A stretch of 64,000 nt of DNA from JAIBJN01 sp035461525 (GTDB lineage: Bacteria > Actinomycetota > Thermoleophilia > Gaiellales > Gaiellaceae), in contig DATHVD010000006.1 in assembly GCA_035461525.1 (NCBI GenBank), positions 16,889 through 80,888 of the forward strand, read 5' to 3'. Below the pieces are notes generated by a model. The model worked only from the letters and a program-made list of their open reading frames with translations. It searched no databases and was not told where the DNA came from. Both the position numbers and the translations under genes were made by a program. Position 1 is the first letter of the stretch; each line of letters starts with the position of its first letter. Below, piece by piece: positions 17,230 through 25,410 of the stretch.

Positions 17230-18218
17230 GCGCGACCTTCGGCGCCGTCATCCTCAGCGCCGACTTCTGGTCGTTCGTCGGCGTCGTCGCCGGCATCTTC
17301 ACCATCTTCGCCCTCGGCCTCCAGGTGCAGTTCGGCTTCACGGGCCTCCTCAACTTCGGCCACGTCGCCTTCATGGCGATCGGCGCGTACACGATGGTGA
17401 TCCTCATCATCAAGGTCGGTTGGCCGATGTGGATCTCGGCGCTCTGCGCGATCGCGGCGTCGATGGTCGTCGGCCTGCTCCTCGGGATCCCGACCGTGCG
17501 CCTGCGCGCCGACTTCCTCGCCATCGCGACGATCGCCTTCGGGGAGATCGTGCGCCTGATCGCGCTCAACCAGAGCGATCTCACCGGCGGCCCGCAGGGA
17601 ACGATCAACCTGAGCGGCGCCGGCACGGCCGCCTCCTACAACCGCGAGTGGCTGTCGTTCCAGAGCACTGTCCAGGACTGGCTCGAACGGATCTTCGGCG
17701 ACGTCTCCCGCGACCAGGCGATGCTCGCGATCATCTGGACGGTCGCCATCGGCCTCATCATCCTGCTCCAGTTCGCCATCCGCTCGCCCTGGGGACGCGT
17801 GCTCCGCTCGATCCGGGAGGACGAGGACGCGGCGTCGGCCCTCGGCAAGAACCCGTTCGCCTACAAGCTGCAGTCGCTCATGGTCGGCGGCGCGCTCGGC
17901 GCGATCGCCGGGCTGTTCTTCGCCTTCCAGTTCTCCTTCTTCAGCCCGCAGGACTTCGACCCGCTGACGACGTTCTTCGCCTGGATCATCGTCATCCTCG
18001 GCGGCACCGCGAAGAACTGGGCCGTCCCGGTCGGGGCCATCGTCTTCGGCGTCATCTTCGCCGGCACGCGGTTCTTCGACTTCTGGCCGTTCACCGAGTT
18101 CGACGGGTCCCAGCGCGCCTACCTCCGGCTCATCATCATCGGGCTGATCCTCATCGGGCTGATGGCGTTCCGGCCGCAGGGGATCTTCGGCAAGCGGGAG
18201 GAGATGGTCCTTGAGTAG
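17226..18218 (+). CDS. livM: LIV-type ABC transporter permease LivM (second system)
   Basis: 330-residue membrane permease. GLLNFGHVAFMAIGAYT and TVRLRADFLAIATIAFGEI are the LivM core motifs, and IREDEDAASALGKNPF is the ATPase-contact loop. It ends FRPQGIFGKREE. The start ATG at 17226 overlaps the livH stop (ATGA); its end overlaps the TTG start of livG by eight bases. Confidence 0.94.
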   Translation: MSATFGAVILSADFWSFVGVVAGIFTIFALGLQVQFGFTGLLNFGHVAFMAIGAYTMVILIIKVGWPMWISALCAIAASMVVGLLLGIPTVRLRADFLAIATIAFGEIVRLIALNQSDLTGGPQGTINLSGAGTAASYNREWLSFQSTVQDWLERIFGDVSRDQAMLAIIWTVAIGLIILLQFAIRSPWGRVLRSIREDEDAASALGKNPFAYKLQSLMVGGALGAIAGLFFAFQFSFFSPQDFDPLTTFFAWIIVILGGTAKNWAVPVGAIVFGVIFAGTRFFDFWPFTEFDGSQRAYLRLIIIGLILIGLMAFRPQGIFGKREEMVLE

Positions 18219-19029
18219 CAACGGCGACGGCGCCCTGCTCGACGTCCGCGGCGTCGTCAAGCGCTTCGGCGGCATCCTCGCGCTCGACGAGACCGCGTTC
18301 GGCGTCAAGCGCGGCTCGATCACGGCCCTGATCGGGCCCAACGGGGCGGGCAAGACCACGCTCTTCCACGCCGTTACGGGCTTCTACAAGCCCGACCGCG
18401 GGGACATCACCTTCGCGGGGACGCCGATTGCCGGCAAGTCGCCGCACTCGATCGCGAACCTCGGCCTCGTCCGCACGTTCCAGATCACGAAGGCGCTGAC
18501 GCGCATGAGCGTCCTCGAGAACATGCTCCTCGCCGGGTCGCGCCAGCCGGGCGAGCAGCTCTGGAGCCTCGTGTTCACGCCGCGCGCGGCCCGGCAGCGG
18601 GAGAGGGAGATCGAGGAGAAGGCCTGGGAGCTCCTGCGGCTCGTCCGCCTCGACCGGCTCGCCCACGACTACGCCGGGACCCTGTCGGGCGGGCAGCGCA
18701 AGCTGCTCGAGTTCGGCCGCGCTCTCATGACCGACCCCACCCTCGTCCTCCTCGACGAGCCGATGGCGGGCGTCAACCCCGCGCTCGGCCTCGAGCTGCT
18801 CGAGCGCATGCAGCAGCTCCGCGACGAGCAGGGCCTGACGTTCCTCTTCATCGAGCACGACATGGAGGTCGTCATGAACGTCAGCGAGCGGGTCATCGTC
18901 ATGAACGAGGGCCACGTGATCGCCGACGGGGCCCCGGACGAGGTGCGGACGAACGAGCAGGTCGTCGACGCCTACCTGGGCGCGCACCGCGAGGGGATCG
19001 AGGGAGAGACGGCGGCGGGGACCGAATGA
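18211..19029 (+). CDS. livG: LIV-type ABC transporter ATP-binding protein LivG (second system)
   Basis: 272 residues. Walker A GPNGAGKTT, GLVRTFQITKAL, signature LSGGQRK, Walker B LVLLDEPMAGVNP and FIEHDMEVV are intact. It has a normal LSGGQ signature, unlike the degenerate one in the first LivG. The start is TTG at 18211, chosen because the only ribosome site (GGGAGGAG) lies 7-8 bases upstream and no ATG/GTG precedes the conserved LDVRGVVKRFGG. Confidence 0.92.
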   Translation: MSSNGDGALLDVRGVVKRFGGILALDETAFGVKRGSITALIGPNGAGKTTLFHAVTGFYKPDRGDITFAGTPIAGKSPHSIANLGLVRTFQITKALTRMSVLENMLLAGSRQPGEQLWSLVFTPRAARQREREIEEKAWELLRLVRLDRLAHDYAGTLSGGQRKLLEFGRALMTDPTLVLLDEPMAGVNPALGLELLERMQQLRDEQGLTFLFIEHDMEVVMNVSERVIVMNEGHVIADGAPDEVRTNEQVVDAYLGAHREGIEGETAAGTE

Positions 19030-19826
19030 GCGCGAACGAGCTTCCCATCCTCGAGACCGAGGGCCTCCTCGCGGGGTACTTCGACGTCAACATCCTCCAC
19101 GACGTGTCGCTGAGCGTCCCGCGCGGCGGCATCGTCTCGGTGATCGGGCCGAACGGCGCCGGGAAGTCCACGCTCCTGAAGGCGATCTACGGGCTCCTGA
19201 CCCCGCGCGGCGGCAAGGTCGTGTTCCGCCCGAACGGCACCGAGCACGACATCACGGGCCTGAAGCCGCACAAGATCACCGCGCTCGGGGCCAACTACAT
19301 CCCGCAGCTCGACAACGTCTTCCAGACGATGTCCGTGCAGGAGAACCTCGAGATGGGCGGGTTCCTGCGCCGCGACGGGATGGAGGAGCAGCTCGAGAAG
19401 GTCTACGGCTGGTTCCCGCGCCTGCAAGAGCGGCGCAAGCAGCGCGCCGGGACGATGTCCGGCGGCGAGCGGCAGATGCTCGCGCTCGGGCGCGCGCTCA
19501 TGGTCGACCCTCAGCTCCTGCTCCTGGACGAGCCCTCCGCGGGTCTCGCTCCCGTCGTCGTCGACGCGATCTTCGAGAAGCTCGTCGAGATCAACGCGTC
19601 CGGCATCTCGATGGTGATGGTGGAGCAGAACGCCCGCCGCTCGCTCGCCATGTCCACCTACGGCTACGTCCTCGACATGGGCCGCAACCGGTTCGAGGGG
19701 CCCGGCAGCGAGCTCCTGCACGATCCCAAGGTGGCCGATCTCTACCTCGGCGGCCGCGGCCGGCTCGCGGCTGCGGAGGAGATCGCCGAGGAGGACTACG
19801 AGGCCGGCGCACCGCCCGCGCGCTAG
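19026..19826 (+). CDS. livF: LIV-type ABC transporter ATP-binding protein LivF (second system)
   Basis: 266 residues. Walker A GPNGAGKST, the LivF-type YIPQLDNVFQTMSVQENL, signature MSGGERQML, Walker B LLLDEPSAGLAP and the H-loop replaced by MVEQNARRS, as is usual in LivF. The ATG overlaps the livG stop (ATGA). It is the last gene of the operon and is followed by a strong bidirectional terminator. Confidence 0.94.
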   Translation: MSANELPILETEGLLAGYFDVNILHDVSLSVPRGGIVSVIGPNGAGKSTLLKAIYGLLTPRGGKVVFRPNGTEHDITGLKPHKITALGANYIPQLDNVFQTMSVQENLEMGGFLRRDGMEEQLEKVYGWFPRLQERRKQRAGTMSGGERQMLALGRALMVDPQLLLLDEPSAGLAPVVVDAIFEKLVEINASGISMVMVEQNARRSLAMSTYGYVLDMGRNRFEGPGSELLHDPKVADLYLGGRGRLAAAEEIAEEDYEAGAPPAR

Positions 19827-19849
19827 CCAGGCGGGGCGCCCCGGAACGA

Positions 19850-19882
19850 GACGAGGCCGGCGACAGTGTCGCCGGCCTCGTC
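19850..19882. terminator. Bidirectional terminator between livF and the facing binding-protein gene
   Basis: A perfect 15-bp stem (GACGAGGCCGGCGAC and its complement) with loop AGT. It lies 24 bases after the livF stop and 79 bases from the stop of the convergent binding-protein gene, so it can serve both strands. No T-run follows, as is common in GC-rich actinobacteria. Confidence 0.75.
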
Positions 19883-19961
19883 GCTGCCTGGGAGGAGCGG
19901 GCGGGCGAGGCTCGGGCGAAGGCCCCGCCCAACCCGGAGCCCTGGGCTCCTGCGCTCCTCC

Positions 19962-21287
19962 TTAGGTCTCCACGTCGAACGTCTCGATGGCCGTGATCTC
20001 GCCGCCCTCGAACTGCCAGAGCTCGTAGGTCGCGGCCGACGGGTCGCCGTTGTCGTCCCAGTCGATCGGGCCGGAGGTGCCGACGTAGTCGACGTCCTCG
20101 CCGTTCATGATCGCCGTGATCGCATCGGCGAGCTGCTCGAACGTGTACTGCGTACCGCCGCCGGAGACGTCGGCCATGTGCTCCTTCATGTCGGCTGGCT
20201 CCGACGAGTTCGCCGCGACGGCGGCCAGGAACGCCAGGATGACGGCGTCGAACGCCTGCGCGTCGAACGTCTGCCGCTCGACCCCGCCGGACCGCTCGTC
20301 CCAGGCGGTCTGGAACGCCGCGGCGGCGTCGGAGCCCTCGGGCGGAACGGGCGCGGAGCCGCGCATGCCCTCGGTCGCCTCTTCGCCGACCTGCTCGGGC
20401 AGCGTCGCGTCGCGGAGACCGTCGGTCACGAACGTCGTCGTCGGATCCCAGTTGCCGGTGCGGACGAGCGACGGGCCGATCTTCGCCCAGGTCTCGGGGA
20501 AGTCGATGATGACCCAGCCGTCCGGGTTGCCGGCGGCGAGCTGCTGCGCCTCGGAGTCGAGGGTGGCAGCCTCGGCGTTCCACTGCACGGAGGCGCCGAT
20601 CGTGCCGCCGCCCTCCTGCCAGGCCTCCTCGAAGACGCCCGCGAGGGCCGTGCCGTACGCGTCGTTGCGCGTCCCGACGTTGATGGTCACGTCGGAGCCG
20701 AGCTCGTTGCCGATGGCCTGCGCCAGCACGACGCCCTGGAGCGCGTCGGACGGAGCGGTCCGCCAGATGTAGCCGTCGTCGGCGAGCTCGGTGATCGCGG
20801 GCGACGTCGATGCCGGCGAGATCTGGATCACCTCGTTCGGGATCGTCACCGACTCGGCGACGGGGATCGTGATCGCGCTCCCGAGCGCTCCGACGATGAC
20901 CGCGACCTCGTCCGTCTGCACGAGCTTCGTCGCGCCCTCGACGCCCGCGGTCGCGTCGGTCTGGTCGTCCTCGGACGCCACGACCTCGACGCTCGCGTCG
21001 ATGCCGGCCGACTCCGCCGCCTCGTTGGCGATCTCGGCCGCGATCTTCGCGGCGGTGTCGATCGGCTCGCCGAACGGCGCCAGATCGCCTGTGAACGACA
21101 CGAGCGTTCCGACCCTGAGATCGAAGGAGATGTCCTCCGTCTCCTCTTCCTCGGGGGCCTCCTCGGTCGCCGCCGGCTCCTCGGGCTCCCCCTCGTCGTC
21201 GTCTCCGCCGCAGCCGACGGCCACGAACGCGAGCGCGCCGAGGAGCAGAACGAGCGTCGCGAGGAACTTTCTCGCTTCCATTCGCAT
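19962..21287 (-). CDS. Branched-chain amino acid-type ABC transporter substrate-binding lipoprotein (second system)
   Basis: 441 residues with a lipoprotein signal (LATLVLLLGALAFVAVGC) followed by a Glu/Pro/Ala-rich linker of about 25 residues. The fold is type I periplasmic-binding: VGTLVSFTGDLAPFGEP, EVAVIVGALGSAITIPVAE, VIQISPASTSPAI, WRTAPSDALQGVVLA. The ATG at 21287 has AGGAGG four bases upstream. It faces the livHMGF operon tail to tail, so it is the likely receptor of that importer, but it has its own promoter and a leader of over 100 bases. Confidence 0.9.
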   Translation of the reverse strand: MRMEARKFLATLVLLLGALAFVAVGCGGDDDEGEPEEPAATEEAPEEEETEDISFDLRVGTLVSFTGDLAPFGEPIDTAAKIAAEIANEAAESAGIDASVEVVASEDDQTDATAGVEGATKLVQTDEVAVIVGALGSAITIPVAESVTIPNEVIQISPASTSPAITELADDGYIWRTAPSDALQGVVLAQAIGNELGSDVTINVGTRNDAYGTALAGVFEEAWQEGGGTIGASVQWNAEAATLDSEAQQLAAGNPDGWVIIDFPETWAKIGPSLVRTGNWDPTTTFVTDGLRDATLPEQVGEEATEGMRGSAPVPPEGSDAAAAFQTAWDERSGGVERQTFDAQAFDAVILAFLAAVAANSSEPADMKEHMADVSGGGTQYTFEQLADAITAIMNGEDVDYVGTSGPIDWDDNGDPSAATYELWQFEGGEITAIETFDVET

Positions 21288-21302
21288 TGCACCTCCTCGT
21301 AG

Positions 21303-21322
21303 CTGCAGCCCCCCGGCTGCAG
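21303..21322 (-). other. Small hairpin in the leader of the second LIV binding-protein gene
   Basis: An 8-bp stem CTGCAGCC/GGCTGCAG with loop CCCC, about 15-35 bases upstream of the start codon at 21287 and just outside the ribosome site. It may affect stability or translation of the message; nothing more can be said. Confidence 0.35.
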
Positions 21323-21453
21323 GTTTCCCTGGAAGGAGTTGGTCTTCCTTCGCCTTCCTACGACGCCCCCGGCCTCCGTTTGTTGGCCGAGCCGCCCGCA
21401 GGTCGGTACGCGAACCTATCAGGCTTCGAGCTTCTCGTGCCGATGGGTGCGTC

Positions 21454-21561
21454 ATGAAGCGCGAGATGAGCACCAGGGCGGCCCTGGTCGGGTTGGCCGC
21501 GTCGTTCGCCGGGTTCGCGGTCGCCGCCGCAGCCCTCTTCGGCGGCCGCCGGCCCGCCTGA
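21454..21561 (+). CDS. Possible 35-residue membrane peptide
   Basis: A short frame that starts MKREMSTRAA, has one hydrophobic segment (ALVGLAASFAGFAVAAAALFG) and ends GRRPA. It fills the gap between the divergent binding-protein gene and the convergent peptidase gene and stops three bases short of the latter. Codon third positions are GC-rich as in genes. There is no clear ribosome site, so it may be chance. Confidence 0.3.
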   Translation: MKREMSTRAALVGLAASFAGFAVAAAALFGGRRPA

Positions 21562-21564
21562 CGA

Positions 21565-23070
21565 TCAGGCGGCGACGAGCTCGTCGAGGAGCGGCTCGGT
21601 ATCGAGCGGCTCGTAGCCGATGCGCCCGGCGATCTCCTCGCTCGTCGGCCGCGTGCCCTCGAGGAACAGCTCGCGCAGGAGCGCGCCCGTCTCCGGCCTG
21701 CTCCACCAGTCCTCGCCGATCTCCGCTCGGAGGTGAGCGCGCAGCTGGGCGGTGCGGATCCAGGCGCGCAGGTAGTCGGCGGAGTAGAAGTCGCCGTCCA
21801 TGTCGGCGAGATAGTTGTCGGGGCGGTAGCGGAACCCGATCGCCTCCCGCAGGTTCTCGGCGTAGGTCCGCGCGTGGTCGGTCGCGTGCTCGAAGTCGCT
21901 CCAGAGCTCGAGCTCGTAGCGGAGCTTCGCGACGTAGCGGCGGAAGAGGAGCACCTCGAGGAAGCGCGCGGCCTCGGCCCGCTCCGACTCCTCGCCGCCG
22001 GCGAGCTCGAAGTGGCGCGCGTGCCAGCCGGGCTCGCGTGTGATCGACTCGAGCAGGAAGGAGTAGATCTCCGTAAGGGCGTGGTCGCGGGAAAGACGCC
22101 TGAACGTATACGGAAGCTCGGGGTCGCAGCCGGCGTAGTGGAGCGCGTGCCCGGCCTCGTGCAGCAGCGCCTGGTAATCGTGCAGGCCCCCCTGGGCCCG
22201 CGTGATCAGATGGACGACCGCCGGCGGGTCCGAGGCGATGACGCACGCCCGCGGGCTCTTCTGCGGCCTGTCGTCGAGGTCGAGCCGGATGCGGCTGTCC
22301 GCTGCGAGGTCGAAGCCGAGGCCGCGGAGCGTCTCCAGGCAGACCGGAACAGCGCGCTCCTTCGCGTAGAGCGCGGCGAGCGGCGACATGCGCCGCAGGT
22401 AGGCGACGTGGTAGGAGGCAGGCTCCGGCTCCCGCTCCGCGCCGAGGATCCGTCCAAGCCAGCGCTCGCGCAGCGGCTCCCACGACGGGGCCTGCCGGCT
22501 GGAGGCGTCCACGAGCGCGGCGGCGAGAGCGTGGAGGTCGATGTCCTTGCGCTCGGCGCTCCGTCGCACGGGATCCGGCACGCCCGAGAGCTCGGCGTCG
22601 ATCGTCTCGGCGCTCCGGAGCAGGGCGTAGCGGTCGTAGTTGAAACGCGCCGACGCGTCGGCGGCGAGGTCTCCGAGCTGCTCTCTCGCGGCGTGGTCGT
22701 CGAGGACGGCGAGCTGCGCCTGGGCGGTGCGGAGGGGCATCCGCTCGCCGCGGAAGTCGATCCTCTCGGCGAGGATTGCGTTCTCGAGGCGATCGGACTC
22801 GTCGGCGAGCTCGCCGACGACGATGCCCGCGGCGCAGGCCTCTCGCAGGCGGAAGAGACGCTCCGCCTCGTCTCCAGAGGCCGTGGCCGTCGCCTCCGCG
22901 AGCGCGTCGTGCTGCTCCCGGCCGAAAAGGTCGGCGTAGCGCTCGACAATGGCGGCCTGCTCGCTGGTCTCCTTCTCGCCCACGCGGACCGCGCGCGCCT
23001 CCTCGGAGCGCTCGTAGAGGTAGCGCGCAAGATCGGCCTCGAACTGCTGCGGTGACCTGACGCTTGTCAC
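21565..23070 (-). CDS. Gluzincin-type zinc metallopeptidase (M3/M2-like), uncharacterised
   Basis: 501 residues, mostly helical. The zinc site HEAGHALHYAG (HExxH) is followed at the expected distance by RDHALTEIYSFLLESI, whose glutamate fits the third ligand of gluzincins such as M3 oligopeptidases. The N-terminal half is Arg/Glu/Ala-rich, fitting the helical bundle that covers the active site in that clan. No signal peptide, so cytoplasmic. The start (GTG) lies 11 bases after era with GGAGGGG upstream. Substrate unknown; peptide breakdown fits the amino acid importers nearby. Confidence 0.7.
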   Translation of the reverse strand: MTSVRSPQQFEADLARYLYERSEEARAVRVGEKETSEQAAIVERYADLFGREQHDALAEATATASGDEAERLFRLREACAAGIVVGELADESDRLENAILAERIDFRGERMPLRTAQAQLAVLDDHAAREQLGDLAADASARFNYDRYALLRSAETIDAELSGVPDPVRRSAERKDIDLHALAAALVDASSRQAPSWEPLRERWLGRILGAEREPEPASYHVAYLRRMSPLAALYAKERAVPVCLETLRGLGFDLAADSRIRLDLDDRPQKSPRACVIASDPPAVVHLITRAQGGLHDYQALLHEAGHALHYAGCDPELPYTFRRLSRDHALTEIYSFLLESITREPGWHARHFELAGGEESERAEAARFLEVLLFRRYVAKLRYELELWSDFEHATDHARTYAENLREAIGFRYRPDNYLADMDGDFYSADYLRAWIRTAQLRAHLRAEIGEDWWSRPETGALLRELFLEGTRPTSEEIAGRIGYEPLDTEPLLDELVAA

Positions 23071-23080
23071 TTCCCCCTCC

Positions 23081-23959
23081 TTAGAGGCCGAGCCGCTCGA
23101 GGGCGCGCTCGTCCCGCCGCCATCTGGGTCGAACCTTCACGCGAAGATCCAGGTAGACCGGGCCGCCCAGGAGCGCCTCGACCTCCGGCCTCGCTCGTAT
23201 GCCAATTGTCTTGATCATACCGCCGCCCTTGCCGACGACAATCCCCTTTTGCGATTCGGTCTCAACCCAGATGCACGCGCGCGCGATTCCCTTGCCGGGG
23301 TCGAGCTCCTCGACCTCGACCGAGATCGCATGCGGGACCTCCTCGCGCGTGAGCTGCAGCGCCTTCTCCCGGACGAGCTCTGCGACCTGCGCCTCGAGCG
23401 GCAGATCGGTGCGCTGCCCGGGCTCGTAGTAGCGCGGGCCGTCGGGCAGGAGGCGGGCGAGCTCGTCGCGCAGCGCCTCGGTCCCCTCGGCCCTGAGCGC
23501 GCTGACCGGGTGGAGCGCGTGGAGGTCGCCGAGCCCGGCGGCTGCGGCGATCTGCTCGGCGATCCTGGCGGGCGGGACGCGGTCGACCTTGTTCAGCGCG
23601 ACGACCACGGGCGGCCCGGCCGCGTAGACCCGCTGGGCGATGAAGCGGTCGCCGGCGCCGATGACCTCGTCGGCGGCCAGGACGAAGAGGAACGCGTCCA
23701 CGTCGGTCAGGGCCTCGTCCACCGTACGCTGCATGCGCTCGGTGAGCGGGTCGCGCGGGCGCTGGAACCCGGGGAGGTCGACGAGCACGAGCTGGTAGGC
23801 GTCGCCGTCGAGCTCGCCGTCGACGACGGCGGAGATGCGGCGGCGGGTCGTCTGCGGCTTGTCGGAGACGATCGCCACCTTGCCGCCGGCGAGGCTGTTC
23901 ACGAGCGTCGACTTGCCGACGTTCGGCCGCCCGGCCACCGTCACGAACCCGCTCTTCAA
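23081..23959 (-). CDS. era: GTPase Era (16S rRNA and 30S maturation)
   Basis: 292 residues. G1 GRPNVGKST, G2 region DKPQTTRRR, G3 DLPGF, G4 NKVD and G5 SAL, then a C-terminal KH domain with GIVVGKGGGMIKTIG that binds the 3' end of 16S rRNA. The start is taken as TTG at 23959, whose TTGA overlaps the cdd stop; the alternative GTG at 23944 would leave only TVAG before G1. Together with ybeY and phoH it forms the common actinobacterial/firmicute order phoH-ybeY-dgkA-cdd-era. Confidence 0.94.
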   Translation of the reverse strand: MKSGFVTVAGRPNVGKSTLVNSLAGGKVAIVSDKPQTTRRRISAVVDGELDGDAYQLVLVDLPGFQRPRDPLTERMQRTVDEALTDVDAFLFVLAADEVIGAGDRFIAQRVYAAGPPVVVALNKVDRVPPARIAEQIAAAAGLGDLHALHPVSALRAEGTEALRDELARLLPDGPRYYEPGQRTDLPLEAQVAELVREKALQLTREEVPHAISVEVEELDPGKGIARACIWVETESQKGIVVGKGGGMIKTIGIRARPEVEALLGGPVYLDLRVKVRPRWRRDERALERLGL

Positions 23960-24318
23960 AGCTCGAAGGACTCCGGCAGGAGGTCGACTGGCCTCCGGAT
24001 CAGGAGCTCGCCCCCCCGGGGGAAGACGACACGGTCGACCGCGAACTCCATGAGCCACTGGCGGCAGCCGCCGCACGGCGAGGCCGTGACTGCCACCGCT
24101 TCGACGTCGCCCGGCCGGGAGCCCTCGGCGACGGCGCGCGCGAGCGCGCAGCGCTCGGCGCAGACGCCGAGCGGGTAGGCGGCGTTCTCGACGTTCACGC
24201 CGGTGATCACGCGCCCGTCACGCAGGAGCGCGGCGGCCCCGACGTGGAACTTCGAGTACGGCGCGTACGCGCCCGCGGCCGCCGCCTCGGCGAGCTCGAG
24301 CAGCTCCGGGTCGGTCAT
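23956..24318 (-). CDS. cdd: Cytidine deaminase
   Basis: 120 residues. It deaminates cytidine and deoxycytidine to uridine and deoxyuridine. The zinc site is complete: NVENAAYPLGVCAERCAL (the CAE cysteine and proton-shuttling glutamate) and SPCGGCRQW (two more cysteine ligands). SKFHVGAAAL is the ribose-binding strand. ATGA and TTGA overlaps tie it to the gene before and to era. With deoC it supports nucleoside salvage. Confidence 0.94.
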   Translation of the reverse strand: MTDPELLELAEAAAAGAYAPYSKFHVGAAALLRDGRVITGVNVENAAYPLGVCAERCALARAVAEGSRPGDVEAVAVTASPCGGCRQWLMEFAVDRVVFPRGGELLIRRPVDLLPESFEL

Positions 24319-25025
24319 GCGAGCACCTGGAAGAGGATCAACGTCACGAGCGTACCGATCACGGCCCCGAGGAAGACCTCGAGCGTCGAGTGGATCCCCG
24401 ACTCGACGCGCGTCTGGGCGACGAGGCAGGCCATGATGAAGGCCACGAAGGAGACGACGACTCGGTGCTCCTCGACGATGAACGTGATCGCCGTCCAGCC
24501 TCCGAACCCGACGGCCGCGTGGCCGGACGGGAGGCCGCCGGAGAGCGGCGTGCCGCGCCCGGTGAGCGCCTTCGTGGCGATCACGATCAGGATGATCAGG
24601 ATGAGCGCGATCAGCGTCAGGTTGATCGGCGCATCCCGCAGCCGGGTCACGAGCCGCCCGCTCGGCTGGCTGAGCCGGTCGGCGAAGACCAGGTAGCCGA
24701 CGACGACCGCGTTCGCCGCCGCGATGAGGACGGCGCCGGCGGCGATGTCCTTCGCCACCTTCGCGAGCGGGTCGAAGGAGGTCGTGGCGAGGTCGATGGT
24801 CGCCTCGATGGCGGTGTTGACCATCTCGGCGATCAGCACGAACGAGATCGCGACGAGGAGCGCCATCAGCTCGAGCTTCGTGACGCCGTAGGAGAAGGCG
24901 AGGACGAGCACGGCTGTCGCCACGGCGAAGTGGATCCGCATGTTGCGCTGGGTCCTGAGGACGTGGATGACGCCCTCGAACGCCCAGTTCATGCTCTGGA
25001 GGATGGGCGGCCGGCGGAGGCTCAC
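24315..25025 (-). CDS. dgkA: Fusion of diacylglycerol/undecaprenol kinase (DgkA) and PAP2 phosphatase domains
   Basis: 236 residues, membrane. Residues 1-115 are a DgkA-type kinase: NWAFEGVIHVLRTQRNMRIH, then EMVNTAIEATIDL (catalytic Glu-Asn region) and AKVAKDIAAGAVL. Residues 120-236 are a PAP2 phosphatase: KALTGRGTPLSGG, the PSGH motif and TRVESGIHSTLEV, with the usual Asp after the histidine replaced by Glu. Kinase and phosphatase act in opposite directions on lipid phosphates, so fusion suggests cycling of undecaprenyl or diacylglycerol phosphate. GTG start, eight bases from ybeY. Confidence 0.88.
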   Translation of the reverse strand: MSLRRPPILQSMNWAFEGVIHVLRTQRNMRIHFAVATAVLVLAFSYGVTKLELMALLVAISFVLIAEMVNTAIEATIDLATTSFDPLAKVAKDIAAGAVLIAAANAVVVGYLVFADRLSQPSGRLVTRLRDAPINLTLIALILIILIVIATKALTGRGTPLSGGLPSGHAAVGFGGWTAITFIVEEHRVVVSFVAFIMACLVAQTRVESGIHSTLEVFLGAVIGTLVTLILFQVLA

Positions 25026-25032
25026 TGCGCGC

Positions 25033-25410
25033 TCACGACGTGTGTTTTCGCTCCCGGCGCGTCATCTCCGCCCCGTGCTCGTAGCCGAGCAGGTGGAGAA
25101 GCCCGTGGACGAGCGGCGCCCGCCAGGCCTCGCCGACGACCTCGGGGCAGAGCACGACGTCGCCGAGCTGCCGCGGCACGCCGGCCGGCAGCTCGTCGCG
25201 CCCGTCGATGGGAAAGGAGAGGACGTCCGTCGCCTCGTCCAGGCCGAGGTGCTCCCGCTTCAGCTCGCGCATGCGCCCGGCCGGCTCGAGGGCGATGCCC
25301 AAGTCCCCCTCCTCCACCCCCTCGGCCGCGAGCACGCGGCGACAGAGGTCGGCGACGGCCGCCTCGTCAACCCCGCCGCCGCTGCGGTTGGCGATCTCGA
25401 CCCGGATCAC
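25033..25410 (-). CDS. ybeY: Endoribonuclease YbeY (rRNA maturation)
   Basis: 125 residues, slightly short for the family (about 150). The zinc site HGLLHLLGYEH is the YbeY signature, here with Glu for the usual Asp before the last His. The preceding DVLSFPIDGR, GDVVLCPEVV and the C-terminal EM..RE pattern also match. It trims the 3' end of 16S rRNA and takes part in 70S quality control. ATGA overlap with phoH. Confidence 0.92.
   Translation of the reverse strand: MIRVEIANRSGGGVDEAAVADLCRRVLAAEGVEEGDLGIALEPAGRMRELKREHLGLDEATDVLSFPIDGRDELPAGVPRQLGDVVLCPEVVGEAWRAPLVHGLLHLLGYEHGAEMTRRERKHTS

Noticed and set aside
16339..19826. Second LIV cluster as a recent duplication of the first
   Set aside because: LivH lengths, LivG signature motifs and binding proteins differ clearly between the two systems.
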